Positions 17,324 to 27,006 of a stretch of DNA of 64,000 nt are shown here, one piece after another. Made by a program: the position numbers and the translations under genes. The notes below the pieces were generated by a model, which was not told where the DNA came from, made no database searches, and was given only the letters and a program-made list of their open reading frames with translations. This stretch comes from a virus. Location of the stretch: the IMG/VR virus record IMGVR_UViG_3300031578_000010, positions 1 to 64,000 of that record, one strand, 5' to 3'. Every line of letters begins with the position of its first letter. Position 1 is the first letter of the stretch.

Positions 17324-18520
17324 TTAAACCCCTTGGGCCTCTTCCCAATCTTGTATTTTGACATCTTCTTCTGAAATAACGACTGAAGACCTGCAATGCG
17401 CGTGAAAAGGAGGCAGCGCCGGAGGATTTCCTCCTCGCGGGGCCGTCTCAACCACTTCCTGAGATGTTATTTTCTTTGCAGGTTTAAACCCCTTATCCGT
17501 TGCCTTAAATGTTGAATTAGGAAGATATATTTTTTCGCCTTTAGGCCCTCCATAGAACAAGGCGGGTTTCCCTTGCTCGGCTCTTACAGAATCAAAATTT
17601 AACCAAGGACGCAAAGCCTTAAAGGCATTTATATCACTATCAGATCTTGAATCCGGAATGCCATTTTCTTGGATATCTTTGACTATTTTCCTAGCCAATT
17701 CAACTTCAAAAACCATCCCATCCATTGCTTCGCATATCTCACTCGTTCTTTCGTCCATCACTGCTATAATTTCATATTTTCTAATTCTTGCCTCTTCAAA
17801 TGCTGTAACCTGAGCAAAATTTCTTGCTCTATTGATAACATCGCTTGCTAATATGCTTAAATAAGTATTTCCTCTCTGTGCAAGAACAGAAGGAAGTTCT
17901 TCTCGCATCAAAGAAGCTAAAGCGCTTTTTGGCAAATTCTCTTGAACTATCCGAGACGCCAAAGTATTAACAGAGCCTATTAAAGTTTTATCGTATATTC
18001 CACTTATAAAAAAGTTATTATTATTGTTTAAAATGTTTATTACGGCCTTATCTTGTTGAGTCAATCCCGCCTTTATAGATCGTTTTAATTTCTTAGCAGC
18101 AAGGGCTACAACCTTTTTGGTTGCCACTATCTGGTTTTTTAAAGCCTGTTTAATAGACTTTGTTGCCTGCAAAGCAACAGATGGGCCAAGTTCCTTTTTC
18201 AATGTATTATGTAATTTGTTGAGGGCTTTCTCATTTATCCTATAATTTCCAGGTTTGCCAGATATTCCATTCTTAATAAAGGAAGCAATAGCCGATCCAC
18301 TTTTGACTTTAGTTTTTATTTTAAAAGCAAAAGCGCTTCGCATAGCCTTAAATGCTTTTAATTCATTTACACCCGGATGATCCGGGCCGGTGCCTATTGT
18401 TATCCCGAATCCTTGTTTCCTTACTCCGCCCAGCCTGATAATTATTTCCTGAACTATCTTCTGACTTCTTATCAGGTTTTCAAGCGAAGTATTCTTAAAT
18501 ATTTTATATTTCAAGGTCAT
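17324..18520 (-). CDS. Head morphogenesis protein (Mu gpF / SPP1 gp7-like)
   Basis: This protein of about 398 aa ends with the diagnostic segment of the phage Mu F-like family: RARNFAQVTAFEEARI, MDERTSEICEAMDG and PPFHAHCRSSVV. The Cys and His residues of that segment (C of SEIC, HAHC) are present. Family members act early in head assembly or as minor capsid proteins bound to the portal. ATG at 18520 is preferred because GGGGAGAG lies upstream; this gives a 17-base overlap with the portal gene. The N-terminal 200 residues are basic and helical. Confidence 0.88.
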   Translation of the reverse strand: MTLKYKIFKNTSLENLIRSQKIVQEIIIRLGGVRKQGFGITIGTGPDHPGVNELKAFKAMRSAFAFKIKTKVKSGSAIASFIKNGISGKPGNYRINEKALNKLHNTLKKELGPSVALQATKSIKQALKNQIVATKKVVALAAKKLKRSIKAGLTQQDKAVINILNNNNNFFISGIYDKTLIGSVNTLASRIVQENLPKSALASLMREELPSVLAQRGNTYLSILASDVINRARNFAQVTAFEEARIRKYEIIAVMDERTSEICEAMDGMVFEVELARKIVKDIQENGIPDSRSDSDINAFKALRPWLNFDSVRAEQGKPALFYGGPKGEKIYLPNSTFKATDKGFKPAKKITSQEVVETAPRGGNPPALPPFHAHCRSSVVISEEDVKIQDWEEAQGV

Positions 18521-20060
18521 AGAGACTCTCCCCAATATCCTGCCTTTCGCCGATAGCCTTTTCAAGAGTATTGTTTAAACTCATGAGGGAATCTATTATA
18601 GAAGAATCCTTTGCTCTATCCGCAGGAACTTTCATTCCTTGCATAACCAGAGGCAACGGCATATCCGCCCAATTTTCTGTAAATCTTGGCTTGCCTAAAT
18701 AATCTCGGATATCGTTAGGAGTTATCCCTCCTGTCCTTTCCATTTTCTTATATATCGTAGCCAATCCTTCGAAGTCTGTTTTCTTCGGTCGAACCAATTT
18801 AAGCCATAATATTTTAATTCCCATAGCCCTCATCAGTGTTTTATTTAATATAAATTCTATTTCAGCAATATCCGGTTCAAAAGTCTGGTCATTCGTTATT
18901 GATCTTCCTACGCTTCCTCCTGCCCGCGTGATATCAGAAGCAAAGAAAACAGGATGTAACCCGAATACCTCCGATATTTCCCCATCATTTCTATCCTGAT
19001 ACTTTAAATAACCTGCATCCTCAGCAATGCCAACAGTAAGTTTATGGAACTCTATTTTGACATCTTCTTTTTCTGTCATTGACCCTTCGCGGGTTCCCGC
19101 CTGAATAATCATTATTCTGCCGGTATTTTTTGTTCCCTTTCCTTTTCGTTCCAGGAATTCTTTTATATCTTCTCGGCTTTCCTTCGATAGCCTATATGGA
19201 CCGCTCACCACTATTGCAATTCTTGGAGTTGCATCATTCTCAAAGAATGTAGAATTTCTTTCTCCCGCAAATCTGCTGCCCGCAATAGCTGGCGCAGTTG
19301 ATAGATGTCTCGGAATTCCATAAGATGATTCCCTATATCCTGCAACTTTAAAATGTATTAATTCCCGGGCTATTAGTTCTGGCTTAGTTAATCCCGAGGT
19401 TTTAATTCCTGTATTTTTATCTACAACATCTTTATCGCCCCAATCCTTAAAATGAGTTACCTTCCTATTTTTATCTATTGCAACAAACCCGCCTTTCTTC
19501 TTTATCCTGACCGTTTGTCCGACAATTCGTTCAAGACCAATAGGAAGATAGTCGCCATCCTTTGTTGTTTTAGTTAAAGACCTATGAACAGCGAGATAGC
19601 CATTTCCTATAACTTCTCGATCGCCGATTACTTCTTTAAGAATAACTGAAAAAGGCATAGTAGGATGAGGATCATCAAGGAAATCTTCTATTAACTGTGA
19701 CTCATCCTCGATATTCCGTTTAAGTTCTTCCAGTTGTTTCTTTTCATCCTCCGTCATTTCTTTTCTTGAACGTTCTATAATCCTTTTATATCTCTTTTTT
19801 GGTTCTAATTCATAACCAAGGCCAGCAGCATTAGTTGCACGTATTTGAACACAAGCAGCCAACCTTGTGGATATTTCAGGAGCAATAGCCCAATCATCTA
19901 TTGAGAAGGGCGGTTTCTCTAATTCCATTCCGCCCAACGAATAGAAGGTAACTGAAACAGAATTCCCGCCATCAAGGCGCTTTCCAAGCGGCGCGCCTTT
20001 CTGCAAAGGCTCGTCAATAAAAACATCCACTTCGATAGGGCTTTGTTTTTTCTTTACCAT
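18504..20060 (-). CDS. Portal protein (PBSX/Mu-like family)
   Basis: This 518-aa protein has portal family features: an N-terminal ISTRLAACVQIRATNAAGLGY region, VIGNGYLAVHRS, IGLERIVGQTVRI, HFKVAGYRESSYGIPRHL and GLHPVFFASDITRAGG. It forms the dodecameric gate for DNA packaging at one capsid vertex. Unusually, the terminase genes are not adjacent but lie 24 kb away. It is followed by the gp7-like gene. Confidence 0.9.
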   Translation of the reverse strand: MVKKKQSPIEVDVFIDEPLQKGAPLGKRLDGGNSVSVTFYSLGGMELEKPPFSIDDWAIAPEISTRLAACVQIRATNAAGLGYELEPKKRYKRIIERSRKEMTEDEKKQLEELKRNIEDESQLIEDFLDDPHPTMPFSVILKEVIGDREVIGNGYLAVHRSLTKTTKDGDYLPIGLERIVGQTVRIKKKGGFVAIDKNRKVTHFKDWGDKDVVDKNTGIKTSGLTKPELIARELIHFKVAGYRESSYGIPRHLSTAPAIAGSRFAGERNSTFFENDATPRIAIVVSGPYRLSKESREDIKEFLERKGKGTKNTGRIMIIQAGTREGSMTEKEDVKIEFHKLTVGIAEDAGYLKYQDRNDGEISEVFGLHPVFFASDITRAGGSVGRSITNDQTFEPDIAEIEFILNKTLMRAMGIKILWLKLVRPKKTDFEGLATIYKKMERTGGITPNDIRDYLGKPRFTENWADMPLPLVMQGMKVPADRAKDSSIIDSLMSLNNTLEKAIGERQDIGESLYDLEI

Positions 20061-20061
20061 G

Positions 20062-20508
20062 TTATCCGCCAGAAAGCTTTTTAGAAAATCGTTCTAACAG
20101 ATCAGAAGGTTTATTATCCTGTTTTATTTTCTTAACAAAAGAAGGTTCCTGAGCAACCTCTTTATCGGCCTTGCCAAGCCTTTCACGATATTTCTGTATT
20201 TTATTCTTAAATGTTGGATTAGGCGGGGCAGGAAGGAATATTTCTTCTCTGGCTTCCTCCTGTTCCTTCTTCATAGGTTTTTCATTCCCCACTTCTTCTA
20301 TTAGTGCCTCTTTTATATCGTCTTCAGATAAATCAGGAATCCAATCATCAAGCCGTCTCACCATTGGATTCTGAACTTCATTTGTTCCAGAACCTGCCCG
20401 TCTTTGCATAAAAGCAAGTTCAAAAGGATCTGCTTCACTAACAGGTTTATCCACCTGTTTTTCTTGATCCTTTTTAATATTCTTTCCTTTATTCCTTTTC
20501 TTTCCCAT
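20062..20508 (-). CDS. Charged small protein upstream of the portal, unknown
   Basis: This 148-aa, mostly hydrophilic protein has a basic N-terminus (KKRNKGKNIKK) and Glu/Lys-rich remainder with little predicted core. It starts within a GGAGGATGAAATGG context that overlaps the previous gene's end and stops 2 bases before the portal start. It could be an internal or scaffold-like factor. Family not recognised. Confidence 0.65.
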   Translation of the reverse strand: MGKKRNKGKNIKKDQEKQVDKPVSEADPFELAFMQRRAGSGTNEVQNPMVRRLDDWIPDLSEDDIKEALIEEVGNEKPMKKEQEEAREEIFLPAPPNPTFKNKIQKYRERLGKADKEVAQEPSFVKKIKQDNKPSDLLERFSKKLSGG

Positions 20509-20509
20509 T

Positions 20510-20743
20510 TCATCCTCCGAATTGTTCTTTGATTGAAACGGTCGCCGCTTTATGGGGTTTTCCCGTTAATACTTCATAGAAATCCGCAAGCGATATATTA
20601 TCCGGCACCTCCTCGCACTTCATAACCACAGCTATCCAAAATGCAAGGGAGCCATAGGAGATCTCGAAGTTGCCCGATTCTTCTAACTTATCGAGAACTT
20701 CCTTGGCATTATTTAAATTATACTCGAAATTAGGATTATCCAC
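20510..20743 (-). CDS. Small protein, unknown (GTG start)
   Basis: This 77-aa, mostly acidic helical protein starts at GTG, overlapping the TAG stop of the upstream zinc-ribbon gene (TAGTG). Sequence such as KEVLDKLEESGNFEISYGSLAFWIAVVMKCEE suggests a helical fold in the size range of tail or head chaperones. No known family is recognised. Confidence 0.6.
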   Translation of the reverse strand: MDNPNFEYNLNNAKEVLDKLEESGNFEISYGSLAFWIAVVMKCEEVPDNISLADFYEVLTGKPHKAATVSIKEQFGG

Positions 20744-20862
20744 TATTTTATCCTCAGCTTTTCTTTACAACTTGGACATTCAATCCATTTTGCCTTATCG
20801 GGAATAAAGCCATGAAACTCCGTCCCGCATTTCTTACATAGAAATTTCTCGACATGTGCCAT
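20743..20862 (-). CDS. Zinc-ribbon microprotein (39 aa)
   Basis: The protein has CxxC...CxxC (LCKKCGTEF and ECPSCKEKL), a single zinc ribbon and little else. The ATG at 20862 has AAAGGATTG just upstream. A longer reading to a TTG at 20928 adds a hydrophobic stretch without a ribosome site and is rejected. The function cannot be told; such ribbons in phage head clusters are common. Confidence 0.6.
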   Translation of the reverse strand: MAHVEKFLCKKCGTEFHGFIPDKAKWIECPSCKEKLRIK

Positions 20863-20954
20863 AATACAATCCTTTCCAAACATCAAAATAAAGCAACTTA
20901 GAAATTCACCAAAGGAATAGCCAGACAATGATAGCGCCGGGTTCGTGCCGATAT

Positions 20955-22022
20955 TTAAGCCAACTTCATAATATGAACCCTTGTACTTTCCAAACCAGTG
21001 TTTATTGCTTTTGCCCCGCCTGTATTTTGGTAGCCGTAAATATAAACCACTTCATCTACTGGTAAATAAAGTATTGCAGTGACCATCGGATTAATTATTT
21101 CCTGATTAGTCCCAATATCTGCCGCGTACCCAATTCCCTGCCCGACATTATATCCATCGACATTAATTGCGATACTATAAAGAACGTCGGGCGCAACATC
21201 GCTTATTCTAAAAGCAGCGCTCACCAAATAATAACCCGCCTTTGTTACGGTGAAACCGCTGGTGCCTGTATCAAATTCTCCTTGAATATCAAATACTTCC
21301 GTATCAAAAGGAATTTTAGTCCAGCTGGCGTTAGGCATATCCCATGCTGCGTTCCTGTAGGCAGAACACCCGCTTTGCTTCGGGAAATCTACAATTCCCC
21401 CATCATATATTTTCATTACCTGAGTTCCGCCGTCTTGGACATCCACGCTATCAGCGGCGGCAGTTTGATTTACTGTGAGCTTCTTAAAAGCAGGTGAATC
21501 CGTCCCGACTAATCCCGTCCCGCTTCGCTTCAGGATATCGCCGTCCGCGACTGCCCCGACCAGTAGGTCGGTGGGACCCGTAGTCGTCCTCAGTCTTTTT
21601 GCAACCGCTTCCAAGAGATCAGTCGAAGCAAAGGGGTCGGTTCCTCCGCTCTTGTGCGAATCCTTATGCGCCAATGGGGTTCTCGACGATCCTTGATCGT
21701 CAAGCGTTGCGTTGGAAACTAAAGCATTTAATTCAGCCAGTGTCGCCGACGAATGGTCAGACCCACCAAGAGCATGGGGGGAGAGAGAAAATCCACCGAG
21801 CGCTGAATCTATTCCGCCAAGGTGGTCATCGACAATCTGATTCCCGCCCCCGCCAAGTATATAATTGATGGGCGAGTGTGTCGTGCGCCCGTACTGCCCC
21901 ACGTTGAGCCTCGAACCGCCAGTCAACGCTTCAATCAGGGTGGCGAGAAGGCTCCCGTCCGCGTCTGCGGCATTACAGTTCATTAGGGAGCCGTCTTTAA
22001 TTTTGACAAGAGCCTCAGCCAT
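20955..22022 (-). CDS. Fibre/adhesin protein with C-terminal C1q-like domain
   Basis: This 355-aa protein has a fibre-like N-terminal two thirds, rich in Gly, Ser, His and Asp (LGGIDSALGGFSLSPHALGG, HKDSHKSGGTDPF). About 130 C-terminal residues resemble C1q/TNF-like jelly rolls: FTVTKAGYYLVSAAFRIS, IAINVDGYNV and VVYIYGYQNTGG. The C1q type often forms trimeric receptor-binding tips. ATG at 22022 is preferred (AAGAGGAATAAG upstream) over the longer reading at 22073. The tip resembles the C-terminus of the fibre at 27007-27951. Confidence 0.75.
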   Translation of the reverse strand: MAEALVKIKDGSLMNCNAADADGSLLATLIEALTGGSRLNVGQYGRTTHSPINYILGGGGNQIVDDHLGGIDSALGGFSLSPHALGGSDHSSATLAELNALVSNATLDDQGSSRTPLAHKDSHKSGGTDPFASTDLLEAVAKRLRTTTGPTDLLVGAVADGDILKRSGTGLVGTDSPAFKKLTVNQTAAADSVDVQDGGTQVMKIYDGGIVDFPKQSGCSAYRNAAWDMPNASWTKIPFDTEVFDIQGEFDTGTSGFTVTKAGYYLVSAAFRISDVAPDVLYSIAINVDGYNVGQGIGYAADIGTNQEIINPMVTAILYLPVDEVVYIYGYQNTGGAKAINTGLESTRVHIMKLA

Positions 22023-22464
22023 TCTTATTCCTCTTTCTGGCTGTGCCCTTTGGTGCCACGAACATGCGCCCACCTTCGATCAGAACTTCCTCGTCCTCGC
22101 CAACGCCCAACCGCTGAAGAAGAATCCTATTCTCGCGGAACAAATCCTGCTCCTCGCGAGTCACCACGATCTCCTTCAAGTCGGCGGTCTCGCGTCTTAG
22201 CACGAGGATTTCCTCGTCCTTGCGGGCTACTACTCGCTTGAGCATGACGATATTTTTCTTTTCGCCGATCAGTTCCTCTTGCAGCAGCGCAAACTTATAC
22301 TGGAGGGCCTGTATTGAATCCAGAGGCCGCACCGTCGGCGACGGCTCCCGTTTAGGGACGTTGGCCTCCTCCTTCACGATTGTTGGAGGATAAGAAAGAG
22401 AAGCATCAGATAATACCTTTTCCGCTGGCTTCTTCTCGCCTCTACGTGTTCTCTTTGTTCCCAT
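22015..22464 (-). CDS. Coiled-coil protein in the fibre cluster
   Basis: This 149-aa protein has a basic N-terminus (TKRTRRGEKK), a proline-rich linker and a heptad-like coiled coil over residues 50-115 (ALLQEELIGEKKNIVMLKRV, LRRETADLKEIV). Its end overlaps the start of the downstream C1q-tipped fibre gene by 8 bases. It could be a fibre chaperone or a hinge/connector. Family not recognised. Confidence 0.65.
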   Translation of the reverse strand: MGTKRTRRGEKKPAEKVLSDASLSYPPTIVKEEANVPKREPSPTVRPLDSIQALQYKFALLQEELIGEKKNIVMLKRVVARKDEEILVLRRETADLKEIVVTREEQDLFRENRILLQRLGVGEDEEVLIEGGRMFVAPKGTARKRNKNG

Positions 22465-22493
22465 GGAAAACTCCTTACCAAGGTCAAGTCCCC

Positions 22494-24848
22494 TTACGCT
22501 TCGAAAGCGTACTCCTTGTTCGCGAATAGAATAACCTTCGCGTTGACCCCGATCCCGTCCGCTGTCCCCTTAAACACCTTCCCGGTAGTAGGGACCGCGG
22601 TAGTCCACTTATGCTCATTGGGATCGGCGTTGCAAAGGAAAACCTCCTCTCCGTAGACGGTAGGTTCCTCGGCGGCAACCCACACAACAGATAGAATTCC
22701 CATCGGGGAGAAGTACCCGGTTGCAGTCGCGGCTCCGGTAGTAGTCGCGATCCCCGCGAACCCATCGCTCGCCGCTGCGCGTCGAACCAGTTGGCCAGAC
22801 CCGTCAAACTTCACGGCATCCTTAGCGGTTATCCCTCCTGTGCCGATAGTCTTCGCGAATTGCGGGCCACCGTAGAGACCGTCCATTATGAACACGTCAG
22901 CGATCAGCTCGCCGTTGATATGCTGATCCCCACTGAAGATGTTGTCTGCGGCCCTGAAACTACTATGGTCGTCAGAGTCGTGCCGGGTTTCGTTGAGGTA
23001 CTGAGTGTGATCGTCATCGGCGAGGCCGTTCAGGGCGAGGCCGTGGTCTATCTTCCCACCGACCCCACTGCCGGCCGACTGGTGAGTGTGGTCCTTTACC
23101 TTCTGGAGGTCAGCCAGCTCGCCGCTCAAACTGGCAACACTGATCTCGTCGGCTCCACTATTCTCGTGACGGCCCGAGTGATCGGCATAGGGATCGTCTG
23201 TGAGATCAGCGAAAGCAAGAACCTCCTGAATCCAGCCGGCGGCGAGTTTCCCTGCCCCGTCTGCGATGGGGATCTTGCTCGCAGTGGGCGTGGCCGTGGC
23301 GTTCGCGGGGTCCTTAATCACCTTCAAACTTGCATTTAATCCAGCATACCCACTGGCCGCCTCGCGTTCGGACTCCTTCTGGTAAACCGTGTGCGGATCG
23401 GCTGCCCCAACGTGATCGAAAGCCCAATCTGAAGTCGGAGCCTTCGTTGTTTCACCGTCGGTGGGAGTTCCAGTCAGGTGGTCGGTGATTGAAGCGGGTT
23501 GCTGCACGACCTTGGAGCTGGCATCAAGGGATGCGTATCCGCTCGCAGCCGCTTTGTTTCCGGTGTGTTCTATGGTGTTAGCCCCGGCACCATGGACGCC
23601 AGTCGTAAGACCTTTATGGGTCGCAAGCGTAGATGGCTCCCCATCCAGGCCAGCAAGACTCATCTCATCCCCGCCAGCGTTTTCATGCGTAGCTTTATGG
23701 AGTTTGGGATCTTGAGACCCGCGGCTCGAAGCGTCCAGACCCATGTAGCCACTCGCAGAACCCTTCTCAGATTCCTTCTGATACTCGGGATGCTGATCTG
23801 CATCATTCTCGTGGTCGTATGCCCAGTTGGAACTAATCGGCGCAGTCGTCGCAGCATTCACCGGCGTATCGTCAACATCAAGCTGGCCGAGAAGAGTATC
23901 ATCGGAAATCTTGGCGCTGAATTCCGCTTTCGTACAAATGCCGTGGACAGACGCATCAAGGTCATGGTCGCGGGCATGGTGATCATCGATGGATATATCA
24001 TTCAAATCATCGTGGCTCATAGTTCCTGGACCGAATTTCACAAAGGTCTGTGAATCAGTCCCGATAGTATCCACCTCAGCGGTTAGTACCCACTGCTCGT
24101 CCCCGTTGAGCGTCCCCTCATCAATGAAAAGCATCATTCCAGCGTTCACCTCGGCGGCCTCGTCGGAATCAATCACGCGAGTGAACACGAAAGGATTTCC
24201 GACGTCCCCAAGGGCCGTTACCTTGTAAATTCCGTTCTGAAGCGCAGCAGCTTGGTTCTTCACAAGAATGCGATCATCGACGGCCATGCTGACGCCATCC
24301 TGCGCCGGGAGCGCGCCGTTGGCATTGGCGGTGAGAGTAGCTCCCACTCCGAGCGTACCATTGTCATAGGTGCAAGCTGGGAGGGCAGCAGTAGTCGATA
24401 CCCGAGCGGACGGCTTGGACTGTAGCCCAGTTCCGACGCTATCTACATATGCTTTAGTCGCAAGATGAGTTCCTTCCGTCGGAGCTATACCGGCGACCAC
24501 GCCTGAAAACGCCCGTGTACCATCGGCCTTGGTGTAAAGGGGATGGTCGTCATCGCCCCTTCCGGTCAACGCTCCGTGGTCGACCGTTCCAGCTTCAGCG
24601 CCGGCAGATGCGTGGGTGTGATCGCCGATTGCCGAATGCTGCGCCCTGGCCGTCCCTTCATCGTGGGTGTCATAGTCAGTCTTCAACTGCGCCACGTCCA
24701 CGCTATCCACGGTGCCGGTTACTGAGATGTTGCCGGTCACCTCTAAGCCGTTGGAAACCTTCAACTTTGGAATAGTCCCGTAATTAGCCGTGTTCGGAAC
24801 CCCAAGGTTGCCAGTGGCAAGCACGACCGCTAATTTGTAGTCCGCCAT
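22494..24848 (-). CDS. Large tail fibre protein with repeated modules
   Basis: This 784-aa fibre contains many short modules typical of tail fibres: HGALTGRGDDDHPLY, LADDDHTQYLNETRH, and several copies of a GYxxLDAxxxVxQxP module (GYMGLDASSRGSQDPKLH, GYASLDASSKVVQQP, GYAGLNASLKVIKDP). The N-terminus (ATKAYVDSVGTGLQSKPSARV) matches a fibre segment widespread in phages. The C-terminal about 130 residues (from AKTIGTGGITAKDAVKFDGSG) form a small capping domain. Codons are GC-rich. Modules are shared with the proteins at 26424 and 20955. Confidence 0.85.
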   Translation of the reverse strand: MADYKLAVVLATGNLGVPNTANYGTIPKLKVSNGLEVTGNISVTGTVDSVDVAQLKTDYDTHDEGTARAQHSAIGDHTHASAGAEAGTVDHGALTGRGDDDHPLYTKADGTRAFSGVVAGIAPTEGTHLATKAYVDSVGTGLQSKPSARVSTTAALPACTYDNGTLGVGATLTANANGALPAQDGVSMAVDDRILVKNQAAALQNGIYKVTALGDVGNPFVFTRVIDSDEAAEVNAGMMLFIDEGTLNGDEQWVLTAEVDTIGTDSQTFVKFGPGTMSHDDLNDISIDDHHARDHDLDASVHGICTKAEFSAKISDDTLLGQLDVDDTPVNAATTAPISSNWAYDHENDADQHPEYQKESEKGSASGYMGLDASSRGSQDPKLHKATHENAGGDEMSLAGLDGEPSTLATHKGLTTGVHGAGANTIEHTGNKAAASGYASLDASSKVVQQPASITDHLTGTPTDGETTKAPTSDWAFDHVGAADPHTVYQKESEREAASGYAGLNASLKVIKDPANATATPTASKIPIADGAGKLAAGWIQEVLAFADLTDDPYADHSGRHENSGADEISVASLSGELADLQKVKDHTHQSAGSGVGGKIDHGLALNGLADDDHTQYLNETRHDSDDHSSFRAADNIFSGDQHINGELIADVFIMDGLYGGPQFAKTIGTGGITAKDAVKFDGSGQLVRRAAASDGFAGIATTTGAATATGYFSPMGILSVVWVAAEEPTVYGEEVFLCNADPNEHKWTTAVPTTGKVFKGTADGIGVNAKVILFANKEYAFEA

Positions 24849-24887
24849 CTCACATTCCTCCGCAATTGTAGAATTGACTCGGTTGTC

Positions 24888-25511
24888 TTATTCTATTTCA
24901 ACCACGCAGTTGGGTGCAACGATCACCTCAGTGGTATTTTTCGCTATTCCCAATCTTTGGATAATTTTATATAATGGTGGCATAGGATCAAAAATCGGGT
25001 TAACTATATGTTCCCCAGCTATTGTACTTAAGAAAAGGCGATCTTGTGCTGCGAGGCCACTAAAACCATCCACCCTTCCAAGCAACCTAACCTTAGCAAT
25101 CGTAGAAATCGGCTTTACCACAACAATTCCAATAGCCTCCAGGACTTTATCTGTCGCAGATGCAAGAATTACAGTATCATTCTCGCCCTGAGCAACCCAA
25201 TTATTAACGCTAACTTCAGCGGCACAGTTATACAATACGTCAACCGACGACCCTCCGCCTCCGCCGCTCCCCCCGTAAAACTGGGTCCACTCAAAGCCAT
25301 CCCAATATTCATAACATTCTTCGTCCGTGTTCCAACCAACAGGATGAGGTACTCCGACGCTTGGGGTCGGACGAGTCGCATCATCCCATGTTCCGCCAAT
25401 TCGTTCTGTTAACCCTTCTATTTGATCGTCAGGATTATTGAACAAATCTTCATGAAGTGGGGTCGTCGAAACAACCTTTAACTTCGGATAAGGATATTTA
25501 ATCTCACCCAT
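24888..25511 (-). CDS. Fibre-associated protein with glycine hinge
   Basis: This 207-aa protein has an N-terminal domain with WDGFEWTQFYGG, a glycine hinge (GGSGGGGGSS), then a beta-rich domain of about 115 residues (GIVVVKPISTIAKVRLLGRV, DRLFLSTIAGEHIV). The hinge suggests two domains held flexibly, as in a fibre base plus cap. Upstream is AGGACGTGATATGCA. No precise family. Confidence 0.65.
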   Translation of the reverse strand: MGEIKYPYPKLKVVSTTPLHEDLFNNPDDQIEGLTERIGGTWDDATRPTPSVGVPHPVGWNTDEECYEYWDGFEWTQFYGGSGGGGGSSVDVLYNCAAEVSVNNWVAQGENDTVILASATDKVLEAIGIVVVKPISTIAKVRLLGRVDGFSGLAAQDRLFLSTIAGEHIVNPIFDPMPPLYKIIQRLGIAKNTTEVIVAPNCVVEIE

Positions 25512-25544
25512 TGCATATCACGTCCTACTTCCGCAATCGAACTA

Positions 25545-25952
25545 CTATGACGTAATTTCACTGAGCGTCGTAAATCCTTTCTTTATTCCGATCATTATAC
25601 AAAGAAACATTTCACCTCCGGTCCCCTTTGCGAATGCCCAATCCCCATCCTCTGACAAACTGGACAAGTCGGATAATATAGGAGTAGTTCCGGCGAGTAA
25701 AATTTGAGCCTTTCCGGTAGAATGGGGAACGGGCTCTCCGAGATGGGCCCCAACAAGGCCATTTAATGTAGTTTCATCCGGAGCAGATAAGACTCCAGAA
25801 AATACAACCTTACAGTCCCCGTTTATCTCGTCTATTCTTTCAAGCGTGGCGGATGAGATTGAACTCTGATTTATCTCGACGGTAAAAACCGAGGTATCCA
25901 CCTTATGGTTGGGAAAGTTGTCGTTGATTGAATACGTATAAGTTTCGGACAT
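25545..25952 (-). CDS. Small fibre-cluster protein, unknown
   Basis: This protein of about 135 residues starts at the ATG at 25952, which overlaps the previous stop (TAATG) and has GGAGGG upstream; a longer start at 25967 lacks support. The sequence is beta-prone (TYTYSIND, SVFTVEINQSSI, CKVVFSGVLSAPDETTL). A role as a fibre or tail accessory is likely by position only. Confidence 0.65.
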   Translation of the reverse strand: MSETYTYSINDNFPNHKVDTSVFTVEINQSSISSATLERIDEINGDCKVVFSGVLSAPDETTLNGLVGAHLGEPVPHSTGKAQILLAGTTPILSDLSSLSEDGDWAFAKGTGGEMFLCIMIGIKKGFTTLSEITS

Positions 25953-26413
25953 TATGCCACCCTCCAAATTTCAATTCTTGCATCTGCGATTCCCTGAGCA
26001 GTTCCGCCTATGAAATCAGCGAATTGGATTTTTAATGTTTTGGCAGCCCCTGTGAAAATTATCTCTGCAAATCCGCCTATACTGGTTCTATCATTGTCCG
26101 TTTTGATTTTTCGTATCTCTTCCTGAATTACGACAGCGTTGGTGGAATTATAAAGCCTAAATTTTCCTTGATCGTCGGTGTTATCTACAGTTGCCATCCA
26201 GCCAACTCGATAAGTTCCAGTTAGTGCCGGAGTGGTAAGAGTTACCTTATCCTGATAAACGGCCGACGTTGTCGTTTGTCGTGCAAGGGAGACGGCTGTC
26301 TGATAATTCTTGCCGAAAACCGCAGCGGTTGCAGAGCCCAAGCAGCTGCACATCTGAGTACAGCTAACCTTATCGACTTGCATGACCCCATCGATCAAAC
26401 CTTCTTTTGCCAT
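25952..26413 (-). CDS. Small virion/fibre-cluster protein, unknown
   Basis: This 153-aa protein has an N-terminal CxxxCxC cluster (CTQMCSC) and a beta-sandwich-like remainder (TGTYRVGWMATVDNT, FRLYNSTNAVVIQEE, LKIQFADFIGG). The stop overlaps the next start by one base (TAATG), so the two genes are translationally coupled. Jelly-roll-like fibre cap or adaptor is plausible. Confidence 0.65.
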   Translation of the reverse strand: MAKEGLIDGVMQVDKVSCTQMCSCLGSATAAVFGKNYQTAVSLARQTTTSAVYQDKVTLTTPALTGTYRVGWMATVDNTDDQGKFRLYNSTNAVVIQEEIRKIKTDNDRTSIGGFAEIIFTGAAKTLKIQFADFIGGTAQGIADARIEIWRVA

Positions 26414-26423
26414 CTATCTATCC

Positions 26424-26999
26424 TCAAGCCTGTAGACGAGTAACGGCAATACGAGCTTCCCATTTAATTGTCGTAGCTGCAACGCCAGTAACCCGAACGT
26501 CCACCGTCTGGTTTGTGGTATCGGCTTCCAAATTTACATCATATGCCGAGGTCGATCTACGTATAAATAAAGAAGCAGTATTGCCCTGTTGTGTGACATT
26601 CCCCGCTGTATTGCGATAAAATACTCCCTCCAGATGATAGATAGCACGTTGGGTGCCATCCGACTTCCTGGCTACAACAATAACCTCGGCATCAACCACT
26701 TCTTCCTCAGCAACAGTAATAGCTTCCAAATCAACCGGAGTTGCGTCCAAGGTCGTAATGGTCTTTGTGTATCGTTCCGTCGTCAAACCAGTTTTCAACT
26801 TTCCCACGTTGATATCGTCTAAATTGGAAAAGGCATCATCGCCCCCTATAATATGGGCGCTATGATGTAACTTCGGAGATTGAACCACACGTATCAAGGC
26901 ATCAAGACCAGGGTAACCATTCGCGATGCCTTTCTCAGCCTGGTCCTGGATTACATTGTCGGCAATTTCTTGTTCGACAAGATTTTTCTCGTTTGCCAT
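26424..26999 (-). CDS. Short fibre protein sharing the GYxxLDA module
   Basis: This 191-aa protein starts with a GYPGLDALIRVVQSPKLHH module nearly identical in pattern to modules in the large fibre at 22494, followed by HIIGGDDAF. The C-terminal 110 residues form a beta-rich domain (LEAITVAEEEVVDAEVIVVA, ASLFIRRSTSAYDVNLEA) like the cap in the neighbouring gene. It probably forms part of the fibre or baseplate spike complex. Confidence 0.7.
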   Translation of the reverse strand: MANEKNLVEQEIADNVIQDQAEKGIANGYPGLDALIRVVQSPKLHHSAHIIGGDDAFSNLDDINVGKLKTGLTTERYTKTITTLDATPVDLEAITVAEEEVVDAEVIVVARKSDGTQRAIYHLEGVFYRNTAGNVTQQGNTASLFIRRSTSAYDVNLEADTTNQTVDVRVTGVAATTIKWEARIAVTRLQA

Positions 27000-27006
27000 C
27001 TCTCTA